Positions 54,440 to 62,862 of a DNA stretch of 64,000 bases are shown piece after piece. A model generated the notes under the pieces. That model was given only the letters and a program-made list of their open reading frames with translations. It did no database searches and was not told the origin of the DNA. Source of the stretch: Streptomyces sp. R302. Lineage in GTDB: Bacteria > Actinomycetota > Actinomycetes > Streptomycetales > Streptomycetaceae. The stretch's first letter is position 1. Each line of letters begins with the position of its first letter. The position numbers and the translations under genes were made by a program. Location: contig NZ_JABBGE010000002.1 of the NCBI RefSeq assembly GCF_012927245.1, forward strand, positions 558,001 through 622,000, written 5' to 3'.

Positions 54440-55936
54440 TCAGTCGTCACCGTCGGTGACGAGGCCGGAGGTCTCGTAGCGCAACGCCGCCGGCACAGCG
54501 GCGTCGATGGCTGCGACGGCTGGCCCGATCTTCGCCCACATCTCGGGCATGACCGGGATCAGGCAGCCGCTTCGGCCGAACACCACACGCCCCGGCCCTC
54601 GCATCTCCACGCCGACAACCTCGTCGAAGGGCACATGGTGCACGCCGCCGTCAGCGTCTCGTGACCACAGGCCCGAGGCGCCGATTCCGAGCCGTGCCGT
54701 GCGGGCAGCGGAGGAGAGGGCGCGGTCGAGCAGAGAGGGCTTGAACACGCGTACGTCCGCCGGGAATGTCTGGGTCGTGGTGCAGCCTCCGCGGGGCAGC
54801 GGGGTGCCGTCAAGCTGCCCGAGGCTCACCTCCACTTCGCAGGGGACGGCCAGCAGGGCGGTGGCGAGCGCGGTGATGAACGCCTGCCCCGCCTGTTCCG
54901 GGGTGACCTTCTCCAGGGCGTCCAGCCGTGTCCGCGGGTCCTGGTAGTCGAGCCCCAGCAACAGGCACCCGGCCGCGTCGCCGAGCTCGGAGGACGTCGA
55001 CCGCGGGTCGAGCCAGGATTCGCGCAACCCGACTGCCTCTTCGGCGAGTTCCTCTTCGGTGACTCCCGTGCGGGCCATGCGCAGCGCCTCCTGCCACAGC
55101 AGCTCGGCCACACGCTGCTCCTTGCCCTCGCGGGCGTCCAGGCAGAGGGTGTACTCGCCCTGGCCGGCTCCGGTGTGCATGCGGGCGCCGACCACGTCGT
55201 ACGAAAGGCCCTCCTGGTGCCGTGCCCGCTGCCTGAGCCGTTCCTGGAGCACAGCGAGGGCGAGCACGAGCGCGGGATCGTCGAGATCGCCACGGAGCGC
55301 GAGACCAGGGCCGGGCACGACGGCTTGGAACCAGGCCGGCCCCGGGTTCATCACCGGCTGTGCCCCGTCGCGGTCGGGGCGTGCGCCTCGCGGCAGCGGC
55401 AGGCGGAGTTCCGCCGGGGGCCGGCCCGTCAGGATCAGAACGGCGTTGTCCGCGTGGAAGTAGCGAGCGGCGATGTCCCGGACGGCCTCGGCGGGGATGC
55501 GGTCGGGACCGGGACCGTCCCAGGAAGCCAGACCCGCCCCGACAGAGCCGTATCGGAACGACAGCAACTCCGCGCTGGTCGGATCGGTGATACCGGAGCC
55601 CTCGGCGGCGAGCACACCGGCCTCTCGCTCCAGTCGGTCCAACGGCAGGGAAGACAGCGCCTCGCAGACACGGGTGAGGAACCGCGCGACCTGCTCGTCA
55701 CTCCCGGAAGCGGTGAAGTCCGTGAGCGAGAGCGTCACCGACGCGTTGTGATCGTGGTGGAGCCGCGGCAGCGAGCTCATCGCCAGGTGTTCGACAAGGT
55801 GACTCACTCCGAGGGTCCGGAACGTCTCGTCGCCCATCCCGCAGCCGAAGATCAGAGCGGCTTCAAGGGGTCCAGGCGCCTCCGCCCACAGAACGGGCAC
55901 ACCGTCGATCACATCTCGTCGCATGGCCGAGATCAT
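54440..55936 (-). CDS. M16 family (insulinase-type) peptidase
   Basis: Zinc metallopeptidase of about 498 residues. The inverted zinc motif HLVEH (46-50) and a downstream Glu (near residue 112, VLAAEGSG) give the M16 active site. The C-terminal part carries a second insulinase-like domain and an extra beta-rich tail (GGVHHVPFDEVVGVEMRGPG) not usual in the family. I chose ATG 55936 (MISAMRRD) because GGGGGCGG lies upstream; ATG 55924 is possible, and longer frames are shadow. It stands alone in an accessory region. Substrate unknown. Confidence 0.85.
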   Translation of the reverse strand: MISAMRRDVIDGVPVLWAEAPGPLEAALIFGCGMGDETFRTLGVSHLVEHLAMSSLPRLHHDHNASVTLSLTDFTASGSDEQVARFLTRVCEALSSLPLDRLEREAGVLAAEGSGITDPTSAELLSFRYGSVGAGLASWDGPGPDRIPAEAVRDIAARYFHADNAVLILTGRPPAELRLPLPRGARPDRDGAQPVMNPGPAWFQAVVPGPGLALRGDLDDPALVLALAVLQERLRQRARHQEGLSYDVVGARMHTGAGQGEYTLCLDAREGKEQRVAELLWQEALRMARTGVTEEELAEEAVGLRESWLDPRSTSSELGDAAGCLLLGLDYQDPRTRLDALEKVTPEQAGQAFITALATALLAVPCEVEVSLGQLDGTPLPRGGCTTTQTFPADVRVFKPSLLDRALSSAARTARLGIGASGLWSRDADGGVHHVPFDEVVGVEMRGPGRVVFGRSGCLIPVMPEMWAKIGPAVAAIDAAVPAALRYETSGLVTDGDD

Positions 55937-56199
55937 ATGATCCGCCCCCAGCGCGGTGACGGCCGCGGAGGAGGACCGGTCCGCCGACCGTCCCGGCGCC
56001 ACGGCGCGGGGCATCTCGTCCCTGAAGCGGCGCCCGAGCAGGCGGCCGCGCTCGTCCCCGCGTTCGTCCCCACGGCACGGCGATGGCATCAAGGGATGCA
56101 TGAACCGGTGACCGCCGGCTTCGTGTCGGCTCCCGGTTTCACGGGGGCGGGCGTCGCCACCGGTGCGGGCGTGGTCGCGGGGGGGGCGTCGCCGGATGG

Positions 56200-56425
56200 G
56201 TGACCTGGCGGTTCAGCCGGGTACTCATGCGCGATGGCTCCGCGCCCGCACCGCGCGGCGAGGACCCTACGGGCACATCCGGGTCGGTGGTCACCGCGAT
56301 CCCGGCGGACGGCTACGGCGAGGTTCTGTTGTACCTGGGCGGCCGGCCCGTGAAGGACGCGGCGCGTGCGGCCGTTCCCGTCCCACGGGGCACCGAGGTC
56401 CGGGTCGAGTCCGTCCTGATGTCGC
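56200..56425 (+). pseudogene. NfeD-like fragment
   Basis: A stretch reading SGSVVTAIPADGYGEVLLYL followed by PVPRGTEVRVESVL resembles the C-terminal OB-like domain of NfeD membrane proteins in Streptomyces. The flanking frames do not continue sensibly and no membrane domain in frame precedes it. It is probably a remnant; this is a pattern-based guess. Confidence 0.35.
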
Positions 56426-57165
56426 AGCACCCGCCCACAACGACCACGAGCGAGAGGAGCAGACGAACGCCACGCCGCCGCGGAACGCAAGACGCGACTT
56501 CCTGGAAAGCCCCCGATCGCCTGGCTCGTCACGCTGGTACGAACCCTGGCCTCCCGCCATCGCCACGCTTCGGCGCCTTCCCCGCCACCGAGCTCACCGG
56601 CGTCGGGCTCGCGCTCGGCGGATACCCGGGCACCACGGCGGCGCTCGGGGGACCGGCCCTCGTGACACTGGTCCTGGCCCACATCGTGGCCAAGTCCTCC
56701 ACTCCCGCCGCCTCCCAGACCCTGCTCCCGGTCGGCCTGACGCTGCCCGCCCCCTGGGCCGCAGCCCTGCTCAACACGCTGCCGCGCCTGGCCGATGCCC
56801 CGACTTGCAATCACCCCGGCCGCAACGGCGACCGCCGGCGCGGCAACGGTCGCCGGATGCCCACCGGCAGCCGCCCCGGCACTTCGGGCCGCGAAGGACA
56901 CTCCGCAACAGATCCGCGTCGTAGGCGCCGCTACGCCTCCCCCCAGCACTGGCCACCGCCCCCTTGCCGATCAACGCGGTAGCGGCCGCTTGCCCCCCGG
57001 GCAACGAGACGTCTCCTCCGCCAGAGGGGCACGATTCGCCCGTCGCCGAGAGCACGTACTTTCGCATTGAACTCCCCCACATCAGCGACGTGGTGGAGTT
57101 CAGACGTTGAAGCGGAACCTGTAGTACAGAGCTCCCACCTGCGGAAACGCGGTTCCTTCAGGGCG

Positions 57166-57206
57166 CATCCCAGCACCATCCCAGCACGGGTGTTCCATCC
57201 CAGCAC
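57166..57206. repeat. Three CATCCCAGCAC repeats next to the integrase 3' end
   Basis: The 11-mer CATCCCAGCAC occurs exactly three times at 57166-57176, 57177-57187 and 57196-57206, ending 28 bp from the integrase stop. Such clusters are typical of integrase arm-binding or attachment-site regions; this is inferred from position. Confidence 0.7.
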
Positions 57207-57233
57207 CACACAGGCCAGCCAGCCCTCGTACGC

Positions 57234-58519
57234 CTACACAGCTCGGTTGCCGGCGCTCGAGCTCGCCTCCTCCGACGGCGGGGACGTCACATCCGGGGGC
57301 ACGGGCCACATGGCACGCTGCAAGACTTCCCGGCAGCGCTCCCACGCGCCGGGCAGCAGATGCCCGTAGATATCGACCGTCGTCTTGACCGAACGGTGCC
57401 CCAGCCAACGCGACACCTCGTGGATCGGCACACCGTTGGCCAGGGCAGTGGAGGCGAAGAAGTGCCGCAGGCTACGAGGCGTGTACTTGGCCCTGCCGTC
57501 CAGATCGACCAGGCCGGCCAGGAGGCATGCCTTCTTGAACTGGTAGCCGTAGGACGCGATGGACGGCATCACCCCGGCGCCAGGCTGACGCGGGGCGAAG
57601 AAGGTCTCGAGTCGAATCCGCTTGCCCTTCTGCCCGGTAAAACCACGGGCACCGGCTTCCACCTGCGGAGATGAGCATCAATCTCCTGCTCGACGAACAG
57701 AGCGGTGGGAATGTCCCGGCACTCCTTCTCCAGCCGATGCTTCAGGGGGACGAAGGGCGTCCGGCAGTCCTCGCGGTGCGCCCTGGCACTCACCTGCCAT
57801 CGGATCCTGACGAAGCCAGACCGCCTGCACTCGGTGGAGAAGGCCAGGGCCTCGCTGGGTCGCTGACCTGTACCGGACTGAAGGTAGACGGCGAGGCGGA
57901 ACTGTGGCGTGATATGCGCAGCGATCAGATCAACCTCAGCTGGCGTCGGCACTGCGTCCTCGTCCACCGCCACAGCATCCCTACGGGATATCCGGATGCC
58001 TCGAGCAGGGTTCTCCGTGATGCGCTTGTCGACGACCGCCGCCTCCATGATGGCGGCCACCATCACCATGCGGTCATTGACCGTGGAGACCGCCAACCCC
58101 TCACCCGAGGCATGCAGGTCCTTGGCGAACTCCTCGAAGTCGCGTCGCGCCAGCCCAGCCAGCGTCTTCCGTCCCAGACACGGCCCGAGATGGTTACGGA
58201 TGAACCCTTCGTAGTTGCGGCGTGTGAACTCACCAACGACCTGTCTCTCCAGCCACTCCTGAGCCCAGACTCGCAACGCCACAAGCCCTCGCCCGGAATC
58301 AAAGCGAATGCTGGCCTTCTTGTCGTTCTCGACCTTGTCGGCGAAAGCGTCCGCACCATCCGCACCCACCCGACGGGGAAACGACCTCTCCCGCTGACGC
58401 CCGCGCCTACCGCCCGGCTCCCGGTAGCGCACCGTCCACCCATGCCGACACCGCGGACGATCACAGGGAAAGTTCCGGTCCCGGACGTCCTTCTTGCACC
58501 TCTGAAAGACGCTCGCCAC
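57234..58519 (-). pseudogene. Tyrosine recombinase (phage/ICE integrase), frameshifted
   Basis: Integrase split over two frames. From the GTG at 58519 (MASVFQRCKK) the first frame carries an N-terminal Cys-rich ribbon (CDRPRC), the core-binding region, and the catalytic Arg in GTGQRPSEALAF. From about 57665 a -1 change leads to the second frame with SLRHFFASTAL, GHRSVKTTVDIYGH and the tyrosine in Y-GHLLP. The full protein would be about 430 residues. The frameshift falls in HLRRW near 57660. It may be inactive, or a programmed frameshift or sequencing error. Confidence 0.8.
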
Positions 58520-58714
58520 CCCAAGCCCCCCACGATCCTCCGCCCGGCCCGTGCTCGAAACCGTGCACCGCCACCTCACGGACGGGCAAGGACTTCACCG
58601 CCAAACCCCTCTTTCCGGCGAATGCGGACCCAGCCCCTCCCCACGGTCCCGCGGGCCATCGGATCGGCGAGACCCTCCTCGCTGGATGCGCTCACGCCCT
58701 CCGCGCTTGCATGC

Positions 58715-58757
58715 GTGTAACCCGTACACAAGCATCGAAGGCCATACCGCGCTATGG
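58715..58757 (+). promoter_or_regulatory. VapB operator candidates and leaderless promoter
   Basis: Two inverted repeats, GTGTA-N5-TACAC (58715-58729) and CCATA-N6-TATGG (58742-58757), precede the vapB start. The second includes a -10-like TATGGT (58753-58758) seven bases from the ATG, so the vapB mRNA may be leaderless. Dyads here fit VapB autoregulation. Confidence 0.45.
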
Positions 58758-58764
58758 TGGATGT

Positions 58765-59031
58765 ATGGCTACCAAGAAGGTGACTATCACTCTCGACGAA
58801 TCTCTGGTCGAAGCCCTGGCCGGAGCCGCCGAGGAAGAAGGTATCCCGCTCTCCCGTCTCGTCGCCGGAGCAGCCGAACGCGAGCTGCGCCTGCGGGCCG
58901 GCCGGGCCGTCATCCAGGAGTGGCAGGCAGAACACGGCGCCTTCACTCCCGAAGAGCTAGCCGCCGCCCGCGCGGACCTTGCCGCCGCCGATGCCGAGTA
59001 CCTCAGCAGCCCGGGAGCCTCGGCCGCGTGA
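58765..59031 (+). CDS. vapB: VapB-type antitoxin (ribbon-helix-helix)
   Basis: Antitoxin of 88 residues. The N-terminus (MATKKVTITLDESLVEALAG) is a ribbon-helix-helix DNA-binding pattern; the C-terminus (FTPEELAAARADLAAADAEY) would bind and inhibit the PIN toxin. I chose ATG 58765 because the longer upstream frame has no ribosome site. It overlaps vapC by 4 bases (GTGA), the normal antitoxin-first order, indicating coupled translation and a complete toxin-antitoxin module next to the broken integrase. Confidence 0.85.
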   Translation: MATKKVTITLDESLVEALAGAAEEEGIPLSRLVAGAAERELRLRAGRAVIQEWQAEHGAFTPEELAAARADLAAADAEYLSSPGASAA

Positions 59032-59420
59032 ACATCCCCTACCTGTACGACGCCGGCGTACTCATCGCCATCGACAACGACGACCGACACATTTGGGCCC
59101 GCCACAGCCTGGCCCTCGACGACGGCCGGGACATCCACGTCCCCTCCGTCGTCGTAAGCCAGGCATGGCGGGACTCCCGCCGCCAGGTCAGACTCGGCAA
59201 GTTCCTCGCCGGGTGCCACGTCGTACCCGTCGGCCTCGAAACCGCCAAAGCCGCAGGCATCCTCTGCGGCAAGGCCGGCACCTCCGACATCGTCGACGCC
59301 ACCGTCGTGACCATGGCAGCCAGCCTCGGCGCCATCATCTGGACCTCAGACCCGAACGACATCCGCACCCTCATCGACGCCCAAGACATCAAACCCGCCC
59401 CTGTCATCCGCACCGTCTAA
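59028..59420 (+). CDS. vapC: VapC-type PIN-domain toxin
   Basis: PIN-domain ribonuclease of 130 residues, GTG start overlapping vapB. Acidic catalytic residues are seen in YDAGVLIAID (Asp8), the segment TSDIVDATVVT and the C-terminal TSDPNDI. The protein should cleave RNA (often tRNA) when free of its antitoxin. The module probably persists as an addictive or stress element. Confidence 0.88.
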   Translation: MNIPYLYDAGVLIAIDNDDRHIWARHSLALDDGRDIHVPSVVVSQAWRDSRRQVRLGKFLAGCHVVPVGLETAKAAGILCGKAGTSDIVDATVVTMAASLGAIIWTSDPNDIRTLIDAQDIKPAPVIRTV

Positions 59421-59616
59421 TAGTCCAGCCGCGGGACCGTAAATCGTTCGACTCTGGCTCACATCCGGTGGTGACGCACGGCGACGATAGTCACGCGCAG
59501 CGATACGCCCATTCGACTCGTCGTTCAGGGCTCCGCGACTCTGGACGTGTGGGTGGAGAGGCAGCTGGCCCGGGTAGGCATCTACCGGCTCGACCAGCAC
59601 TCTCGGTCGCCACCGA

Positions 59617-60108
59617 ATGCAGGCCAGAGCCAGTTCGATTGACATACCCGACCTGATCGCCCTCCTGAGCAGCAACGACTCCACCGTCCGGGAATGGGCG
59701 GCGATGGCCCTGGCGAGCCTGGAGATCGAAGGCGCGGTCGACGCCTACCGTGCCTGCCTGGAACGGGCGACACCGCCGGACTGGAGCGAGCCCGCCCGAC
59801 ATCCGCTGGGCCCTGACCGAACTCGGCGCACGCAGCCCTGTCGCCCCTCCGCTCACAGCACGCCTTCGAGCGACCGCTACAGATGACGTCCCCGGCTGCC
59901 CTCGGCCCACTTCACCGAGATCATCAACGACCTCGCCGACCACACCCAGGTGATCCTCTACTCCCAGTTCTGGCAGGTGGGCGCCAGACGCACGTACGTC
60001 ATCTCCGGCACCGATCTGGACTGGGAACCCGCATGGACCGCGCCCTGGGAGCACCTGGTCGAAGAGTCCCGCACCTGGCCCCTGCTGGGTGCCTCCGCCC
60101 CCGCCTGA
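59617..60108 (+). pseudogene. HEAT-repeat-like protein with two compensating frameshifts
   Basis: The frame starting at ATG 59617 reads IDIPDLIALLSSNDSTVREW with AAMALASLEIEGAVDAYRACLE, a HEAT-like helical pattern. It then moves to another frame near 59790 (DIRWALTELGARSPVAPPLT) and back to the first frame near 59890 (SAHFTEIINDLADHTQVILY and GTDLDWEPAWTAPWE), ending at the TGA at 60108. The original frame alone hits a stop at 59886. Together it would be about 163 residues. It looks like a once-functional gene with a +1 and a -1 indel. Confidence 0.65.
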
Positions 60109-60507
60109 ATCGACCGTACCGACCTGTCCCCGGCGAGGTGGCCGATGCCGTTCCGGCACCCGCGGAGACCAGCTGCGGCTACGTAATCGAGCACTGCGAC
60201 TTCGTGAAGGACGGGACCCCGCCCCTGACCCCATCGCTCTCGAACACTTTGTTTCGATCATGGTCAATCCCGGTCACTCCGAGGAACGGGCGGGGAACAG
60301 CGAAGAACGAAAGAGGCAACGGGCAACACCACCAAACCCCGATTCTCCAGACGAGGGTCGTGCCAGACTCAGTTTCGGACGCGAAGCGAAACGACGCCGT
60401 TACAGCAGGTGTTCACCGCCGGGTTTCGCGTCGATCGGTGATCGTCTGATGACGGCTCCCGTGAGGGCGGACGGCTCTCGCGGTCACTGTTCAAGGGGAG
60501 GTTGATG
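60109..60507. other. Intergenic region before the XRE regulator gene
   Basis: About 400 bp with no gene I accept. The last 30 bases hold GGGGAGG ahead of the XRE start. It presumably contains the promoter; no operator was recognised. Confidence 0.45.
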
Positions 60508-61761
60508 ATGAGCACGACTTTACGTTTTGGCCCGGAACTTCGCCGTTTACGAGTGGAAGCGGGGCTGACTCTTACCGAGTTCTCCGTGGCGCTCAACTAC
60601 GACAAGGGGCACCTCAGCAAGGTCGAACGCGGAGAGCGTTCCCCCTCCCCCGAACTGGCCCGGCGGTGTGACGCCTTCCTCGGCGCGGACGGCGAGCTGC
60701 AGCGCCTGGTCGCCCGCCCCGAAGCAGACTCGGACTCGAGCTCCGCCGAGTCCCCCGCCGGTCCGAGCCGCTGGCTCGTCGGGCGTCGGGCAGTCCTCTC
60801 GGCGGGTACGGGAGTGCTGATCGACCTCGGCCTGAAACTCGGCGGTCAGGCGTTGTCCTCCGCCGACGACCCCCTCCTGGGCTCCTACCGCATGCAGTTC
60901 GACCAGCTGCGGAAGCTCGGTCAGTCCACCGCTCCCAAGGTCCTGCTGCCCCTGCTGGAGACACAGACCCGCATGGTCGCCGGGCTCGCCTCCGGCGCCC
61001 GGTCCGCCTCCCAGGCCCCCGCGTTTCTGCTCGCCTCACGGTTCGCGGAGTTCACCGGCTGGATGGCCCAGGAGGCCGGGGACAGCGACGCGGCACTCGG
61101 CTGGACAGGCGAGGCCGTCGAACTGGCGCGCGCCGGGGGTGACCCATACCTCAGTTCCTACGCACTGGTAAGGCGCGCCCTGGTCACCATGTACGGCGGT
61201 GACGCCGCCGGCACCGTCGCCCTGGCCCGCCGCGCCCAGAGCAGCGAACTCCCACCGCGCATCAGGGGACTCGCGGCCCAACGAGAGGCCCAAGGGCACG
61301 CGCTCGTCGGCAACGAAGTCGAATGCCTCCGCAGCCTCGACAGGGCGCGGGAACTGCTCGCCGCCGACGACGCCCTCAACGGCGCCGAACCCGTGATCGG
61401 CACCTCCCACGTGAGCGATCCGGCGGCGATGTCGACCGGCTGGTGTCTGCACGACCTCGGGCGCCCCAAGGCCGCTGCCGAGGTGCTCGACCGGGAGTAC
61501 CGCCGCCTCCCGCCGTACGCGCTGCGTACCCGCGCCCGGTACGGCTTCCGCAGGTCCCTGGCACATGCCGCCTCCGGGGAGGTAGAGCACGCGTGCGCGA
61601 TCGCCGGGGAGCTCCTGGGAGTGATGCCGGCCGTGCCCTCGGCGACAGTGAACAGCGACGTCCGACGCCTCGCGCGGGAACTGTCCCGGTTCCGGAGCAG
61701 CCGCGCCGTACGTGATCTGCAGCCCGCGCTGGCACGCGTACTCGCCCCCGCGCACAGCTGA
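60508..61761 (+). CDS. XRE-family regulator with TPR-like C-terminus
   Basis: Transcription regulator of about 417 residues. The N-terminal Cro/C1-type HTH (about 6-60) contains LRVEAGLTLTEFSVALNYDK and HLSKVERGERSPSPE. The remainder is a TPR-like helical sensor domain (repeats such as AGDSDAALGWTGEAVELARA). The start ATG 60508 gives a 7-base spacing from GGGGAGG; ATG 60505 is also possible. It is upstream of the TIR/NTPase pair on the same strand, so it may control that pair (inference). Confidence 0.88.
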   Translation: MSTTLRFGPELRRLRVEAGLTLTEFSVALNYDKGHLSKVERGERSPSPELARRCDAFLGADGELQRLVARPEADSDSSSAESPAGPSRWLVGRRAVLSAGTGVLIDLGLKLGGQALSSADDPLLGSYRMQFDQLRKLGQSTAPKVLLPLLETQTRMVAGLASGARSASQAPAFLLASRFAEFTGWMAQEAGDSDAALGWTGEAVELARAGGDPYLSSYALVRRALVTMYGGDAAGTVALARRAQSSELPPRIRGLAAQREAQGHALVGNEVECLRSLDRARELLAADDALNGAEPVIGTSHVSDPAAMSTGWCLHDLGRPKAAAEVLDREYRRLPPYALRTRARYGFRRSLAHAASGEVEHACAIAGELLGVMPAVPSATVNSDVRRLARELSRFRSSRAVRDLQPALARVLAPAHS

Positions 61762-62067
61762 AAGTCGCTCCACGACCGAGACGGACTCGAGCCGCCCGGC
61801 TCGCCCCGCCGTACCGGTTCTCCGGCCCTCCGGATCGCATGATCCCCGCGGGCCTCTCTGGTTCCCGCCCGACGCGTCGCATCACGCCTTCCGGCTTCTC
61901 CGGGCTGCCCGCAGCCAGTGACGCACAGGCGGTGCCCCTCCATTCATATGCCCTCCCGTGGACGCGCCATGCCGTCACACGGTCGGGACCCCTGACTCGG
62001 CGAACCGGAACCCCGGTCCACAGCCCCGTGTCCGTTCATTCGTTTTTCTCTCACGAAGGGAACCTTC
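61762..62067. other. Intergenic region before the TIR gene
   Basis: 306 bp with no gene seen. AAGGGAA lies about 6 bases before the TIR start at 62068. The TIR/NTPase pair is likely transcribed from here or by read-through from the XRE gene. Confidence 0.45.
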
Positions 62068-62862
62068 ATGCCCGACGTCTTCGTCAACTACCGCACAGGG
62101 GACGAGGAATCCGCCGCGACCATGATCGCCCGGGAACTCGCCCGGAGGTTCGGCGACGAGCGGATCTTCTTCGCCAGCAATTCGATTGATCCCGGACGCC
62201 GTTTCCCGGCGGAACTGGTCAGGGCGGTGGAGGAGTGCGAGGCGCTCCTCGCCGTGATCGGCCCGCGCTGGGCGGAGGTACGGGGGACCGACGGCCGCCC
62301 CGCGCTCGAAGCCGAACAGGACTGGACCCGTCGCGAGATCCAGACCGCGCTCGACCGCGGGATCCTGGTGATTCCCGTGCTCATCGGAAAGGCCACGCGG
62401 ATCGACCGCACCGTCCTTCCTGACGATCTGCTGGAGCTGGCGGACTTCCAGTACAGGCGATTCGACCACCGCAACGCCGAGTCGGACCTGACGACGCTCG
62501 GGGACACCCTCGCCCGGCTGCTGCCCGAGCTGAGCAGGGCAGACCGCGAAAGCCGTGCGGCAAGGGAGCGGACGGAGGCGAAGTCACGCGAGAAGTCGGC
62601 CCGGGACACCGGGCACATCAGGATGCGGACGCGTGACGTCGAACAGCGCGTGCGCGGCGGCATCGGAAACCTCAACGGAGACATGTTCGGCACCTTCGTC
62701 AACGAGCCGCAGGGGCCCGTGAACACCGGCCGGGGCCACCAGTACAACGCACCTCACTTCGAGGGCGACAACACCGGGGTCCAGTTCACCGCCGGCGACA
62801 ACAGCGGTACGGTCCACCAGCGCTTCGAGCGCGAGCGCCGGCGCTCGGACGACGGGCGATGA
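62068..62862 (+). CDS. TIR-domain protein with C-terminal Gly/Asn motif
   Basis: Protein of 264 residues. The TIR domain (1-160) begins MPDVFVNYRTGDEESAATMI and carries the NADase-type glutamate, probably Glu90 in DWTRREIQ. TIR domains of this type cleave NAD+ or make cyclic ADP-ribose-like signals in bacterial antiphage immunity. The C-terminus (about 200-250) is rich in Gly/Asn: VNEPQGPVNTGRGHQY (211-226) then GDNTGVQFTAGDNSGTVHQ. The VN-P-GPVN-G-G-QY part reappears at the N-terminus of the next protein. The stop overlaps that gene's ATG by 4 bases. Confidence 0.88.
   Translation: MPDVFVNYRTGDEESAATMIARELARRFGDERIFFASNSIDPGRRFPAELVRAVEECEALLAVIGPRWAEVRGTDGRPALEAEQDWTRREIQTALDRGILVIPVLIGKATRIDRTVLPDDLLELADFQYRRFDHRNAESDLTTLGDTLARLLPELSRADRESRAARERTEAKSREKSARDTGHIRMRTRDVEQRVRGGIGNLNGDMFGTFVNEPQGPVNTGRGHQYNAPHFEGDNTGVQFTAGDNSGTVHQRFERERRRSDDGR

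Larger units (their letters stand above)
55937..57233. other. Degenerate region upstream of the M16 gene
   Basis: About 1.3 kb with no intact gene I accept. Fragments suggest decay: a NfeD-like stretch (56200-56425), an Ala/Gly/Leu-rich hydrophobic segment (56570-56790), and repeats near the integrase 3' end. Confidence 0.5.

Noticed and set aside
56089..56949. Minus-strand open frame over the degenerate region
   Set aside because: Gly/Arg/Ala-rich with no recognisable motif; it looks like an antisense shadow of the NfeD-like fragment and nearby sequence.
59430..59475. tRNA-like 3' end (GTTCGACTC) after vapC, possible attachment site
   Set aside because: No acceptor or D/anticodon arms could be folded around it, so it is not called a tRNA or att site.
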